Assembly: GCF_001641085.1 (NCBI RefSeq)
Contig: NZ_LXIE01000045.1
Coordinates: 97,816 to 161,815, forward strand
Direction: 5' to 3'
DNA from: Aequorivita soesokkakensis
GTDB lineage: Bacteria; Bacteroidota; Bacteroidia; Flavobacteriales; Flavobacteriaceae
Length of the DNA: 64,000 nt
The translations under genes were made by a program, and so were the position numbers. Positions 16,774-27,200 of this stretch are shown here, piece after piece. Within the stretch, counting starts at the first letter, position 1; each line of letters starts with the position of its first letter. The notes under the pieces are model-generated. The model was not told the origin of the DNA. It did not search any database and saw nothing but the letters and a program-made list of their open reading frames with translations.

Positions 16774-17257
16774 ATTACTTGTTGCAATTATAGGAATTAC
16801 ACTTTATGGTTGTGAAACCAAAGTTGAAAAAGAATATATAACCGAACCATGCCCAGAGGAAGTTAAAATTCCAATGGCGCAATTGAAAAAGGAACTAAAC
16901 GAGAAGGGTTTTCAAACTTTCGATTACGTTGACGACAAATCTGGTGATACTATTTTGATGCAACAATATTTTATTGCATTCCTGAAAAGTGGCCCAACCC
17001 GTTCGCAAACCAAGGAAGAAGCAGATAGTCTTCAAAAGTTACATTTAGCACACTTGGGCCGGATGTATGAAGAAGGTTTTGCAGACATTTCAGGCCCGTT
17101 TGGCGATGATGGCGACATTCGAGGTATCACTATTTATAATGTTCCCACCCAAAAAATGGCGGACAGCTTAGCCAATATGGACCCAATGGTAAAATCAGGA
17201 AGATTGGTGATTGAAATCCACCCGTGGTGGGCTGCCAAAGGATTTCCGTTACGGTAA
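16763..17257 (+). CDS. YciI-like domain lipoprotein
   Basis: 164 residues. Signal peptide MKAKLLVAIIGITLYGC with a lipobox, then a short linker and a YciI-related domain from about residue 65: LKSGPTRSQTKEEADSLQ, HLAHLGRMYEEG and ISGPFGDDGDIRGITIY. YciI domains are small ferredoxin-like folds whose role is mostly unknown, and a lipid-anchored envelope version is typical of Bacteroidota. The last nine bases overlap the convergent cutC gene. Confidence 0.82.
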   Translation: MKAKLLVAIIGITLYGCETKVEKEYITEPCPEEVKIPMAQLKKELNEKGFQTFDYVDDKSGDTILMQQYFIAFLKSGPTRSQTKEEADSLQKLHLAHLGRMYEEGFADISGPFGDDGDIRGITIYNVPTQKMADSLANMDPMVKSGRLVIEIHPWWAAKGFPLR

Positions 17258-17974
17258 AAGGGCTTTTATTTTTTGAATGGTTTCGGCATTTGAGGTCGCA
17301 ATAATTCCTTCTTCAAAAAAAGAATCACTGTGCATTGAAACGATGGGCTTTTTTGAAAGAACTTGCTTTTTCGTTGTTGCCGAAAAGTGAATGCTTTTAA
17401 ATCCAGCTTTCTTAAATTTCAAGGCATTTTCAATGTTAATCCCGCCTCCCGGCATAAGCTCTATTTTCCCCTTTGAAATATTTTGAAGTTCTTTTAAAAG
17501 AGAAATTCCTTCGATTGCAGTTGGTTTTTGACCCGAAGAAAGCAATCTGCTTACTTCTAAATCAATCAATTTTTGAAGTTCTTCAATTGGGTTTTCAACC
17601 CAATCAAAAGCGCGGTGAAAAGTAAACTCCATATCTTCGGAAGCGGCAATTAATTCTTTTGTTTTTTCTAAATCGATTTTATTTTCCGAAGTCAAAATTC
17701 CGCTTACAATTCCTGCGCAACCTAACTTTTTGCAAAATGCAATATCGCGAAGCATTACATCAACTTCTTCTTTAGAATAAGTAAAATTTCCACTTCGCGG
17801 GCGGATTAAAACGTGAGTGGGAATATTCAATTCCGAAACCACTTTTTCAATCAAGCCGTGACTTGGCGTGAGCCCGCCAACCGAAAGTTCGGTGCAAAGC
17901 TCTATTCGGTTTGCTCCAGCAATTTGGGCGGCTTGAGCACTTTCAAAACTGTTGGCGCAGATTTCTATAATCAT
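17249..17974 (-). CDS. cutC: CutC family protein
   Basis: TIM-barrel protein of the CutC family; 241 residues. MIIEICANSFESAQAAQ, GANRIELCTELSVGGLTPS, VLIRPRSGNFTYSKEE and PGGGINIENA are the family landmarks. The name comes from a copper-homeostasis phenotype in E. coli whose basis is disputed. Here it is the last gene of a glycosidase operon, its ATG overlapping the hexosaminidase stop by four bases, so a role in sugar breakdown is worth considering. Its 3' end overlaps the convergent YciI-like gene. Confidence 0.93.
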   Translation of the reverse strand: MIIEICANSFESAQAAQIAGANRIELCTELSVGGLTPSHGLIEKVVSELNIPTHVLIRPRSGNFTYSKEEVDVMLRDIAFCKKLGCAGIVSGILTSENKIDLEKTKELIAASEDMEFTFHRAFDWVENPIEELQKLIDLEVSRLLSSGQKPTAIEGISLLKELQNISKGKIELMPGGGINIENALKFKKAGFKSIHFSATTKKQVLSKKPIVSMHSDSFFEEGIIATSNAETIQKIKALLP

Positions 17975-20274
17975 TCTATAATAATTTCGTCAATAAATGT
18001 CCAGGCTTTGTTTCCAGCTCCTTGTTGGCCTTCGGGAATGATTCCATAATTTGGGATTATTAAAACAATCTTTGACCCATCGATCATTTTTCCTGCAAGG
18101 ATTGGTATTATAGGAATATATCCTTCAATAATATTTTCATTATTATCATCGGGGGAAAAAGTTGGAATCGATATCGTATCTGTAGTTCCGTCAACAAAGG
18201 GTCTTATCATTTTTATAATCTTTGGTGCGTGAATCCATTGTCCCGGCGCATTATAAAAACGAGTGGTTACGGAATTGATGTCTGTTGGAGTCCCAAAATC
18301 AATTGTAATTTCCAAATCATCTCCCCAAAAGCCCAGCCATTCCTTATCACCGTAACGTTTATCACTTCCTGAAATTCCATTAATCAAAGCTTCTTTTCCA
18401 CCAGCGGCATACGCAGGATTTGGCGGAACGCTCAATGAAATTTTAGCTGTAATTCCTTTGTGATACATAATTTCTTCGAAAAAATCGCGCCCCACTTTTT
18501 CGCCATTTTTAAAAACATTGGCTGAAATCTTCGAATTTTCTTCAATCAAAATCGGTTTTGAATAGGCTTTAGTTTCAGAATTATTTATAGAGTAGCGGAT
18601 TTCCTTTCCCTTTGTTGGCGTTGTCAGCTCGTAAAAAACCTTGCCGTCCTCTTTCAAAATCTTGCCTTCAAGTTCGTATAAATGATTGGCATAATTAATA
18701 TTCAAAGAATCCAAACGCGGCATAAACGCTTCAACGCGAGTAACGAAATCTGGGTAATCCTTTTCCAAATTTTCTGAAGGACCGCTCCACGTAACTTCAC
18801 TCATAGCAAGGATTCTTGGAAAAACCATATATTCAACTTGCTTTTCATTCGGAATGTACTCCGTCCACAGATTGGCCTGCGCACCGAGTATATATTTTGA
18901 CTCCTCTGCATTTAATTCTTTAGAAATTGGATTGAAAGAATACACTTTTTTTAAGGGAACAAAACCTCCAATTGCCAAGGGCTCATCTGGGTTATCGCTT
19001 TGATAATAATCAAAATAAGAATGTGAGGTTGGCGTCATGATCACGTCGTGTTTTTCTTTTGCAGCATCAATTCCGCCCTGCATCCCACGCCACGACATTA
19101 CGGTTGCGTTTGGCGCTAGGCCGCCTTCCAAAATCTCATCCCAGCCTATTATTTTTTTCCCTTTGCTGTTTACAAATTTTTCTATTCGCTGAATGAAATA
19201 ACTCTGCAAACCGTGCTCATCTTTTAAATTTTTATCCTTTATCAATTTTTGGCAATGAGCACAATTCTTCCATTGTAATTTTGGGGCTTCATCGCCGCCG
19301 ATGTGAATATATTCACTTGGAAATAAAGGAATAACTTCACTTAACACATTTTCCAAAAAAGTAAAAGTTTCTTCTTTCGGACAAAAAATATCTTCAAAAA
19401 CACCCCAAGTTGTAGCAACGGGAATTTGTGTGCCTGTGCAGCCCAACTCAGGATAGGCACTGATTGCAGCCTGGGCGTGGCCAGGCATTTCAATTTCGGG
19501 AATTATGGTAACGTTGTGTTTTGCAGCAAAAGCTACTACTTCTTTTATGTCTTCTTGGGTGTAAAAACCGCCGTAACGCTTGCCGTCAAATTTTTGTGGG
19601 GTATCGTTATAATGGCCAATTAACGTTTCTTCCCGAAATGCGCCTTTTGCAGTAAGCTCGGGGTATTTTTTTATTTCAATGCGCCAACCCTGATCGTCTG
19701 TGAGATGCCAATGAAATGTATTCATTTTCAACAACGCGAGATTTGCTATATATTTTTTTACAAATTCAATATCGAAAAAATGCCGTGCACAATCCAAATG
19801 CATTCCTCGGTATTGAAATTTTGGGTAATCTGTAATCGTTAATTGTGGTATTGAAAATGATTGTTTTTTAGTTGGATTTTTTGTCTCAGCCTGGGGCGGA
19901 AGTAATTGCCGCAAGGTTTGAACCGCATAAAAAGCACCGCTCGCATCAGAAGCTTTTATTGTAATTTTTGAATTTGATATTTCTAAAATATAGCCTTCGG
20001 AAGGTTGGGACACATCTTTTTTGAAAATTAAATCTGCTTCTTTTTCCGAAGTTTTTTTAAGCTGAAATCCCGCTCCATTTTGAAGAAAATCATTTAAAAA
20101 ATTTCCTGCAATTTCAAATTCTGGTTCAAAATAAAGGGTAATGTTTTCATCAATTTTGAAAGTTCCTTTTTTTAATTCCAAAGACTGCGGTTTTGGAATC
20201 AGTGCAATTTGATCGCTCTGCGAAAACATTCCAGCGGACATTATAATTATGAATAAGAAAAGGATTTTTCGCAT
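17971..20274 (-). CDS. Beta-N-acetylhexosaminidase, glycoside hydrolase family 20
   Basis: Exported exo-enzyme that removes terminal GlcNAc/GalNAc; 767 residues. Signal peptide MRKILFLFIIIMSAGMFSQS; GH20 N-terminal domain to about 150; catalytic barrel with HLTDDQGWRIEIK and HIGGDEAPK, where Asp328-Glu329 are the catalytic pair for substrate-assisted hydrolysis. The C-terminal part (about 540-767) holds a chitobiase-like segment and a discoidin-like carbohydrate-binding region (YGDKEWLGFWGDDLEITIDFG). Two bases separate it from the upstream beta-mannosidase gene, and it overlaps cutC. Confidence 0.92.
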   Translation of the reverse strand: MRKILFLFIIIMSAGMFSQSDQIALIPKPQSLELKKGTFKIDENITLYFEPEFEIAGNFLNDFLQNGAGFQLKKTSEKEADLIFKKDVSQPSEGYILEISNSKITIKASDASGAFYAVQTLRQLLPPQAETKNPTKKQSFSIPQLTITDYPKFQYRGMHLDCARHFFDIEFVKKYIANLALLKMNTFHWHLTDDQGWRIEIKKYPELTAKGAFREETLIGHYNDTPQKFDGKRYGGFYTQEDIKEVVAFAAKHNVTIIPEIEMPGHAQAAISAYPELGCTGTQIPVATTWGVFEDIFCPKEETFTFLENVLSEVIPLFPSEYIHIGGDEAPKLQWKNCAHCQKLIKDKNLKDEHGLQSYFIQRIEKFVNSKGKKIIGWDEILEGGLAPNATVMSWRGMQGGIDAAKEKHDVIMTPTSHSYFDYYQSDNPDEPLAIGGFVPLKKVYSFNPISKELNAEESKYILGAQANLWTEYIPNEKQVEYMVFPRILAMSEVTWSGPSENLEKDYPDFVTRVEAFMPRLDSLNINYANHLYELEGKILKEDGKVFYELTTPTKGKEIRYSINNSETKAYSKPILIEENSKISANVFKNGEKVGRDFFEEIMYHKGITAKISLSVPPNPAYAAGGKEALINGISGSDKRYGDKEWLGFWGDDLEITIDFGTPTDINSVTTRFYNAPGQWIHAPKIIKMIRPFVDGTTDTISIPTFSPDDNNENIIEGYIPIIPILAGKMIDGSKIVLIIPNYGIIPEGQQGAGNKAWTFIDEIIIE

Positions 20275-20276
20275 CG

Positions 20277-22760
20277 TTATTTTATGAATTGATTTAAGGT
20301 TTTATATTCCAGTTTTGGCGGTGATTTGCTTTCGGTTGAAAAAAGAATTGTTTTAGGCTCATTCGGCAAAAGATCAAAATAATTATCTTCAAAAGTTCCT
20401 TTTTCATTGGCAATTAAAAATACATTTTTCTGAAGTGTTTTGGAAGATAGCTTTAGTAAAAAACCACCTTTCGCCATTTCGATTTCGATTTGGGTTTCGC
20501 TTTCGCTCAGTTTCAAATCCTTCGGTTTTACAAAATAATGAAAGTATTCACTTTTACCGAAATTGATATTTAAAACATAAAATGCTTTGTCAAATTTCAA
20601 AGTTTTCAACGGAAGTGAAAATAGCACTTTACTTCTATTTTCAGCACTTTCAACCAAAAGCTGGTTTTCATAAATTATAGCTCCATCAAAATCAATCAAC
20701 TTTATTGAAAGCTTATCTGAAATCGTTTCAAAAGTATCATTCACTACAAAAATATGGAGAGAATCATTCTTTTCTTCCGTGGAGATCAAAACGTTTTCAA
20801 AAGCCTTTTTTGCTTGATAATGCAAGGCTTTCCAATTGCCCAAATAATCTATACTAGACCACGAAACAGCGGGCCAGCAATCATTCAATTGCCAATAAAG
20901 CGTACCCATATTGTAGGGTTTTGCTCGGCGTTGGGCGTGGATTCCTTTTGTAATTCCATAGGCTTGCAAAAGTTGGCTCATGTAAACATAATCTTCAGCA
21001 TTTTTTGGAACGGGAAAATCTCGCGCCATATAATCATCAATAATTTTAAAGCCTCTTGAATGCTTTTGATGGTTTGCAAAAAACGGATCATTCAATAAAA
21101 CAGAATCTCTTTTTGTGGCATATTTTAAAGTTTCAATACTTGGAAATGATTGGAAACCAAATTCGCTCATAAATCGTGGAACTTCCTCTTCAAAATGCTC
21201 AAAAGGATAGCCATCGTGCCAAACCCACCAATCGTGGGTATCCCCTTCAAATTGGTAGCGTTTGTCGCCTCGGCCATATTTTGGAGAGCTTTCCCAATAA
21301 TTGATATTCGGACTTAAACTGTCCACCGCTCGCGGTAAAATATGGTTGAAAACAGCGTAATAATTTTTCCAGATTTCCTGCTTTTGTGCTTCGGTTTTAC
21401 CGTCCTGCCAGCCCCACCGTTGCCAACCTTCGCTGTTTTCGTTATTGCCGCACCACAGCGCCAAACTTGGATGGCCGCGCAAACGTTTTATATTTATTAT
21501 TGCTTCCTGCTTTACATTCTCTAAAAATGCGGCATCGCCGGGATACATGGCACATGCGAACATAAAATCCTGCCAAACTAAAACCCCTTTTTCATCACAT
21601 AATTCGTAGAAATAATCATCTTCATAAATTCCACCGCCCCAAACGCGGAGCATATTCATATTTGCTGCCACCACATCATCAATCAATCTTACATATTTTT
21701 CTTGATCAATTTGTGCTTCCAACATTTGTTGTGGAACATAGTTGGCGCCTTTCATATAAACTGGTTTTCCGTTCAGTTTGAAATAAAATGTTTCACCTTT
21801 GGAATCCTTTTCGGTGATTAATTCTATGGAGCGAACACCAAGTTTTTTTGAATAGGTTTCCAAAACATTTTTGTTGTGAATCAATTCAACTTGAATGTTA
21901 TAAAGAAATGGTTCTCCCAAATTATGCGTCCACCAAAGTTTTGGGTTTTTGATGTTGAAAGGTATTTGATATTCACTTTCACCCGCTTTGGTTTTAAAGT
22001 TTGAAGAAAAAGTTTCGGAAGTGTTTTTATTGGTAATTTTCAGCGTGATTTCTTCTTCTTTTTCCGTTTCAATTTCAAATTTTGCAACGATTTCAGCAAG
22101 TGAATCTGAAATGGATTTTGTTTCAAGAAAAACATCTTTTAGTCGCGCAACATTGTAATTTATTAATGAAATATTTTTCCAAATTCCGATGGTTTTAATT
22201 TTAGGCGCCCAGTCCCAACCGTATTGATATTGCGGCTTTCTGGTGAAAACACGACTTCCGCCGGGAAGCTCATAATTTAAATTTTCAGCTTCACTTTTTT
22301 CGATTGAATCTGGGCTTTTGAAAATTATCAAAATTTCGTTTTCTGATTTTAGAGCATCACTTACATCCACTTCCCAACCCCGAAAAGCGTTGTTCGCGAA
22401 AAGGATTAAACTGTCGTTCAAAAAAACTTCGGCATAGGTATTCAAACCTTCAAAATTCAAAAAATGTTTCGTTCTTTTTAAGATTTCTTCGGATACCGAA
22501 AATTGCTTTTTATACTGCCAATTTCTTTCCGAAATCCACTGAATGGAGTCTTCGTTATTTTTTAAAAAGGGGTCTGGAATTTCTCCCAATCGCAGCAAAT
22601 CTGCTTGCACGGTTCCGGGAACTTCCGCAGTTTTCCAATCATTTTTTCCATCTTCAGAAAACTGCCAATCGCCATTCAACGAAATAGTTTCATTTGGAAC
22701 TTCTTCACAGGAAATAAAGGCGAAAACAAGTAAAAAAATGATGAAGTGAAATTTTCCCAT
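20277..22760 (-). CDS. Beta-mannosidase, glycoside hydrolase family 2 (lipoprotein)
   Basis: Cleaves terminal beta-mannose, as at the core of N-glycans; 827 residues. Start at ATG 22760 gives a lipoprotein signal, MGKFHFIIFLLVFAFISC. A longer reading to 22871 would run through the terminator at 22794-22829. LNGDWQFSEDG opens the jelly-roll domain. Acid/base Glu441 lies in WCGNNE, the beta-mannosidase form of the GH2 motif, and nucleophile Glu533 in MSEFGFQS. First gene of an operon with GH20 and cutC; together they suit stepwise trimming of glycoprotein or mannan-type glycans in the periplasm. Confidence 0.88.
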   Translation of the reverse strand: MGKFHFIIFLLVFAFISCEEVPNETISLNGDWQFSEDGKNDWKTAEVPGTVQADLLRLGEIPDPFLKNNEDSIQWISERNWQYKKQFSVSEEILKRTKHFLNFEGLNTYAEVFLNDSLILFANNAFRGWEVDVSDALKSENEILIIFKSPDSIEKSEAENLNYELPGGSRVFTRKPQYQYGWDWAPKIKTIGIWKNISLINYNVARLKDVFLETKSISDSLAEIVAKFEIETEKEEEITLKITNKNTSETFSSNFKTKAGESEYQIPFNIKNPKLWWTHNLGEPFLYNIQVELIHNKNVLETYSKKLGVRSIELITEKDSKGETFYFKLNGKPVYMKGANYVPQQMLEAQIDQEKYVRLIDDVVAANMNMLRVWGGGIYEDDYFYELCDEKGVLVWQDFMFACAMYPGDAAFLENVKQEAIINIKRLRGHPSLALWCGNNENSEGWQRWGWQDGKTEAQKQEIWKNYYAVFNHILPRAVDSLSPNINYWESSPKYGRGDKRYQFEGDTHDWWVWHDGYPFEHFEEEVPRFMSEFGFQSFPSIETLKYATKRDSVLLNDPFFANHQKHSRGFKIIDDYMARDFPVPKNAEDYVYMSQLLQAYGITKGIHAQRRAKPYNMGTLYWQLNDCWPAVSWSSIDYLGNWKALHYQAKKAFENVLISTEEKNDSLHIFVVNDTFETISDKLSIKLIDFDGAIIYENQLLVESAENRSKVLFSLPLKTLKFDKAFYVLNINFGKSEYFHYFVKPKDLKLSESETQIEIEMAKGGFLLKLSSKTLQKNVFLIANEKGTFEDNYFDLLPNEPKTILFSTESKSPPKLEYKTLNQFIK

Positions 22761-22793
22761 TGCACTAAAATAGCTGTTTTCGAAATAGGATAT

Positions 22794-22829
22794 AAAAAAA
22801 TCTGCCCTGAAAAAATTCAAGACAGATTT
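22794..22829 (-). terminator. Terminator of the efflux operon
   Basis: On the minus strand AAATCTGTC and GGCAGATTT form a stem with a 13-base loop, followed by T7. It lies 29 bases after the TolC-family stop and before the beta-mannosidase start. Confidence 0.8.
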
Positions 22830-22857
22830 ACAATCAACAATAAAAATTATGAAAAAA

Positions 22858-24252
22858 CTATCGCCAACCACCGCCCAAGGCTTCGTATAAATCTACGATG
22901 GCCTGAAGCTGGTTATTCTTTGTGTTTATAAGGTTTAAGCTTGAATTAAGCGCATTTTCCTGTGCGTTCAAAACTTCCAAATAGTTTGCAAAACCGTTGT
23001 CCAAAAGTTCTTCGGAATAGCCCGTCGCCAAATTATAAGCCTCAAATTCCTTTTGGTTTACCTCAATTTTTTCGGTTGCAGACTGATAATTATAAAGCGC
23101 ATCCGAAACTTCTTTACTGGCAGTGATAACAGCCAATCTAAAATCCAAATAGGCCTGTTCCTGATGTGCTTGTGAAACTTCATACTGCGTGCGGATTTGA
23201 CGTTTGTTGAAAATAGGTTGCGTCAACCCTCCAATAATAGTTGCAAATAGCGAATTGGCATTGAAAAGTTTATCAATCTCAATATTCTGAAAACCTCCCG
23301 TCGCCGAAAGCGTCAATGAGGGATAGAAACTTGCGCGCGCAGCATTTGTAAGTTCAAAAGCATTCATCAAACTGTATTCTGCGGCCATAACATCGGGTCT
23401 ATTTCTGAGCAATTGTGACGGAATTCCAGTTTTCAACGGTATTTCAATATCTTGATTTTCCAAGCTTCCACGGGTTATTTCGTGCGGAGCGCTTCCCAAT
23501 AAAATAGACATTGTATTTTCCAACAGGCGGGCTTGGTTTTTTAAATCGATTAAAATTCCTTGAGCGGTATAAAGCTGCGCTTCCGTTTGTTTTACGCCTA
23601 CTTCTGTAACATTTCCGGCCTCCTTTAAAGCTTGGGTTGTTTCCAAACCTTTGGAACGCGTCTCGATGGTTTCCTGGGTAACACGAATTTGTTCATCCAA
23701 CGCCAACAATTGGTAATAAACCGAAGCAATATTGGCAATCAACCTACTTTTTACGGCTTGGTGTGCCGCAACAGTTTGAAGGTATGAAGCTTGAAAAGCC
23801 CTTTCATTGCTACGAATTTTTCCCCAAATATCTGCTTCCCACGAAAGACTCGCGCTCAACTCGTATTGACTGATGGAAGAAATATCGCCAAACTGGTTTT
23901 GGGCTGGCAATTCCTGATGGGTGTATTTTGCATTTCCACTCAAGGAAGGAAAATACCCCGCCTTGCCCTGTTTTACATACGCTTCGGCTATACGTATTTG
24001 CTGAAGCGCCACCCGAATGTCCATATTGTTTTTTAAGCCTTCTTCAATATAACCTTGTAGTGTCGGGTCTGTAAATAATTCCTTCCACGAAAGGGTTGCA
24101 ATGCTCAACGTATCCTGCGGAAGGTTTTCGGTTCGGTAATTTGCTTCATTTACAACTTGTGGCCGTTCATAATCTTTTGCGGCAAAGCAGGAAACGAGTA
24201 GAAATGGCAAACTTGCCAATATCAAAATTTTATATATGCTATTCTTTTTCAT
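22858..24252 (-). CDS. TolC/OprM-family outer-membrane efflux channel
   Basis: Outer-membrane subunit of a tripartite RND pump; 464 residues. Lipoprotein signal with lipobox LLVSC, then two repeated outer-membrane efflux domains rich in coiled-coil helices (about 60-250 and 270-460). DVMAAEYSLMNAFELTNAARASFYPSLTLSATGG is typical of the NodT subgroup, split here by the text only. Start at ATG 24252 overlaps the RND pump stop by 14 bases, coupling the two. Last gene of the operon, followed by a terminator. Confidence 0.92.
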   Translation of the reverse strand: MKKNSIYKILILASLPFLLVSCFAAKDYERPQVVNEANYRTENLPQDTLSIATLSWKELFTDPTLQGYIEEGLKNNMDIRVALQQIRIAEAYVKQGKAGYFPSLSGNAKYTHQELPAQNQFGDISSISQYELSASLSWEADIWGKIRSNERAFQASYLQTVAAHQAVKSRLIANIASVYYQLLALDEQIRVTQETIETRSKGLETTQALKEAGNVTEVGVKQTEAQLYTAQGILIDLKNQARLLENTMSILLGSAPHEITRGSLENQDIEIPLKTGIPSQLLRNRPDVMAAEYSLMNAFELTNAARASFYPSLTLSATGGFQNIEIDKLFNANSLFATIIGGLTQPIFNKRQIRTQYEVSQAHQEQAYLDFRLAVITASKEVSDALYNYQSATEKIEVNQKEFEAYNLATGYSEELLDNGFANYLEVLNAQENALNSSLNLINTKNNQLQAIVDLYEALGGGWR

Positions 24253-27200
24253 GAGAAGTGTTTTCTTCAATAGTTTCTAATTTTTCAGTCGGTGCACCGG
24301 TAATTTTTTCTTGTAACCATTGGAAAAGGATGAACAAAATTGGTATAACGAAAACCCCGATAATTGTTCCGATAAGTAATCCTCCAACAGCTCCAGTCCC
24401 GATTGAACGGTTTCCTGCTGCGCCCACACCGTTGGAAAGCACCAACGGCATCAATCCTAAAATAAAAGCAAAGGAAGTCATCAAAATTGGGCGTAATCGA
24501 GCTTCGGCGCCATCAATTGCGGCATCCAAAATAGATTCGCCGTGCTTTCTTCGCTGTAGCGCAAATTCAACAATTAGAATTGCATTTTTCGCGAGCAGAC
24601 CGATAAGCATTATGAGCGCAATCTGAAAATAGATATTATTTTGCAATCCCATAAATTGTGTTGAAATATAGGCTCCAAAAACCCCAACTGGCAATGAAAA
24701 CAGAACCGAAAATGGCAATAAATAGCTTTCATATTGAGCTGCGAGCAAAAAGTAAACGAATACCAATGACAAAATGAAAATCATCGTTGTTTGGTTGCCT
24801 GCGCTTTTTTCTTCCAAGGTTAAACCTGAGTAAGCGATATCAAAATTGCTCGGTAGAGTTTTGCTCACGTCTTCAACAGCTGCAATAACATCACCCGAGC
24901 TATAGCCCGGTGCTGGTGCAGCAGTAACTTTTGTGGAATTGAACAAATTGAAACGCGTAACCGATTGTGGCCCATAAACCCGTTTCAGCGTAACGAATTG
25001 GGTAATTGGTGTCATTTCACCACTGGCAGTGCGCACATAAATATTGTTCAAATCGCTTTCACTTGCCCTGTCTTCCGGCAATGCTTGAACATACACGCGA
25101 TATTGTTTTCCGAATCGGGAAAAATCTGCTGCGAAAATACTTCCTATATATCCCTGCAAAGTATTGAAAATAGTTTGAACCGAAACCCCCACTTCTTTTG
25201 CTAAAGGCACATTTAGCGTCATTTCATATTGCGGATAACGCGTGTTGAAGGATGATTGCGCATACTGAATTTCAGGTCGCTGACTCAATTTTGCAATAAA
25301 CTCCTGATTGGTTTGATCCAAATCTGTAAAGCTTCCACCGGAGCGATCCAAAAGATTCACTTCGGCTCCAGCGGAGTTTCCGAAACCGGGAATACTTGGT
25401 GGCGAGAAAAATATAATTTGCGCATCTGGGATTTGTGCGGCAATTCCGAAAAGTTGCCCCGTTATTGCTTGTACGGAAAGCGATTCATCTTTTCTGTCTT
25501 TCCAGTCGTCAAGCCTAATAAATCCAAGTCCGTAGTTGCTTCCCGCACCGCTGATCAAACTTCGTCCATCAATCACTGATGCACCTTGCACACCGGGAAG
25601 ATTTTTAATTTTTGAATAAAGAATTTGGTTTACCTCGTGTGTTCTATCAATGGACGAACCTGCTGGAAGTTCTACGTTCATAAAGATAATTCCACGGTCT
25701 TCATCGGGAACAAAGCCTGTTTTCAAAGTTGCGGATGACCACCAAATTCCCAAAACTGCCAAAAGCAGAATAATTCCCGTAATCCATTTATGTCTGTATA
25801 GGAAATGGACAGATCTTCCATAACGGTTTACTGTAGCTTTAAAACCTCTGTTGAAACCATTAAAAAATTTCTGAATAAAACCTGGCTTTTTGCTGTTCTG
25901 TTTTTCATCATGACCTTTTAAGAAAAGTGCACTCAGCGCGGGTGTTAAAGTCAAAGCGTTAATTGCAGAAATAATAATTGCAACAATAAGCGTAACTCCA
26001 AACTGCTCATAAAATACTCCCGTAGGGCCTTTTATAAAAGTTACGGGAATAAACACTGCAGACATCACCAAAGTAATGGAAACAATAGCTCCGGAGATTT
26101 CGTGCATGGCTTTAAGCGATGCCTTTTTCGGACTTTTCTCTCCTTCGTCAATCTTTGAATGGACTGCCTCGACGACCACAATGGCATCATCCACCACAAT
26201 ACCAATAGCCAATACCAAAGCGAAAAGCGTCAATAAGTTAATAGAATATCCAAATAAGTTCAAGAAGAAAAACGTCCCAATAATAGATACAGGAACCGCA
26301 ATTGCAGGAATTAAAGTGGAACGAAAATCCTGTAAAAATATAAATACAACAAGGAAAACCAAGAGAAAAGCTTCAACCAAAGTGCTTACCACTTTTTCAA
26401 TAGAAGCATTTAAGAAATTGTTCGTGTCATAAGGAATATAATAGGTAACTCCCTCTGGTAAATCACGCTCTACATTCTTTAATTCTTCTTTTATGGCATC
26501 AATAATTTCCTGTGCATTTGAACCTTTCGTTTGAAAAATACCCATATTTACCGCAGGATTTCCATTGGTAACAGATCCACCTGCATAAGATTGTGCGCCA
26601 AGTTCTATTTTTGCGACATCGCTCAATCTTAAAAATTCGCCGTTGCCCAAAGCCTTAATTACAATATCACTGTATTGCTGCTCAGTTTTGTAACGGCCGG
26701 GATATTTAATGGTATATGAAAAGGCTTCGCCATTATTTTCACCCAAAGAACCTGCCGCGGCTTCCAAACTCTGTTCTTTTAAAGCTGCCACAACGTCTGA
26801 AGGCATCAAGCTATAGGCTGCAAGTTTTTGAGGATTTAGCCAAATGCGCATGGAGTAATCTTTTCCTCCAAATACACTCACGTCACCAACCCCGTTTACC
26901 CTTTGTAATTCAGGAATTACGTTTATCTTTAAATAATTCTGAAGAAACGTATCATCATAATCTTTGTTGGTGCTGTAAAAGGAAAGAAACATCAACGCAC
27001 TGGTTTGTTGTTTTGAAGTTGTAACCCCAGTTTGAATTACAGCTTGCGGCAACAATGAATTTGCACGTGCCACGCGGTTTTGAACGTTTACAGCGGCAAT
27101 GTCCGGATCTACATCCTGATCAAAAAACACGCTGATGGAAGCCGTTCCGTTGTTGGTGGCGGTAGAAGTTAGATAGGTCATTCCTTCCACTCCGTTTATT

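Noticed and set aside
22761..22871. Longer N-terminus of the beta-mannosidase
   Set aside because: It would read through the efflux-operon terminator. ATG 22760 gives a proper lipoprotein signal.
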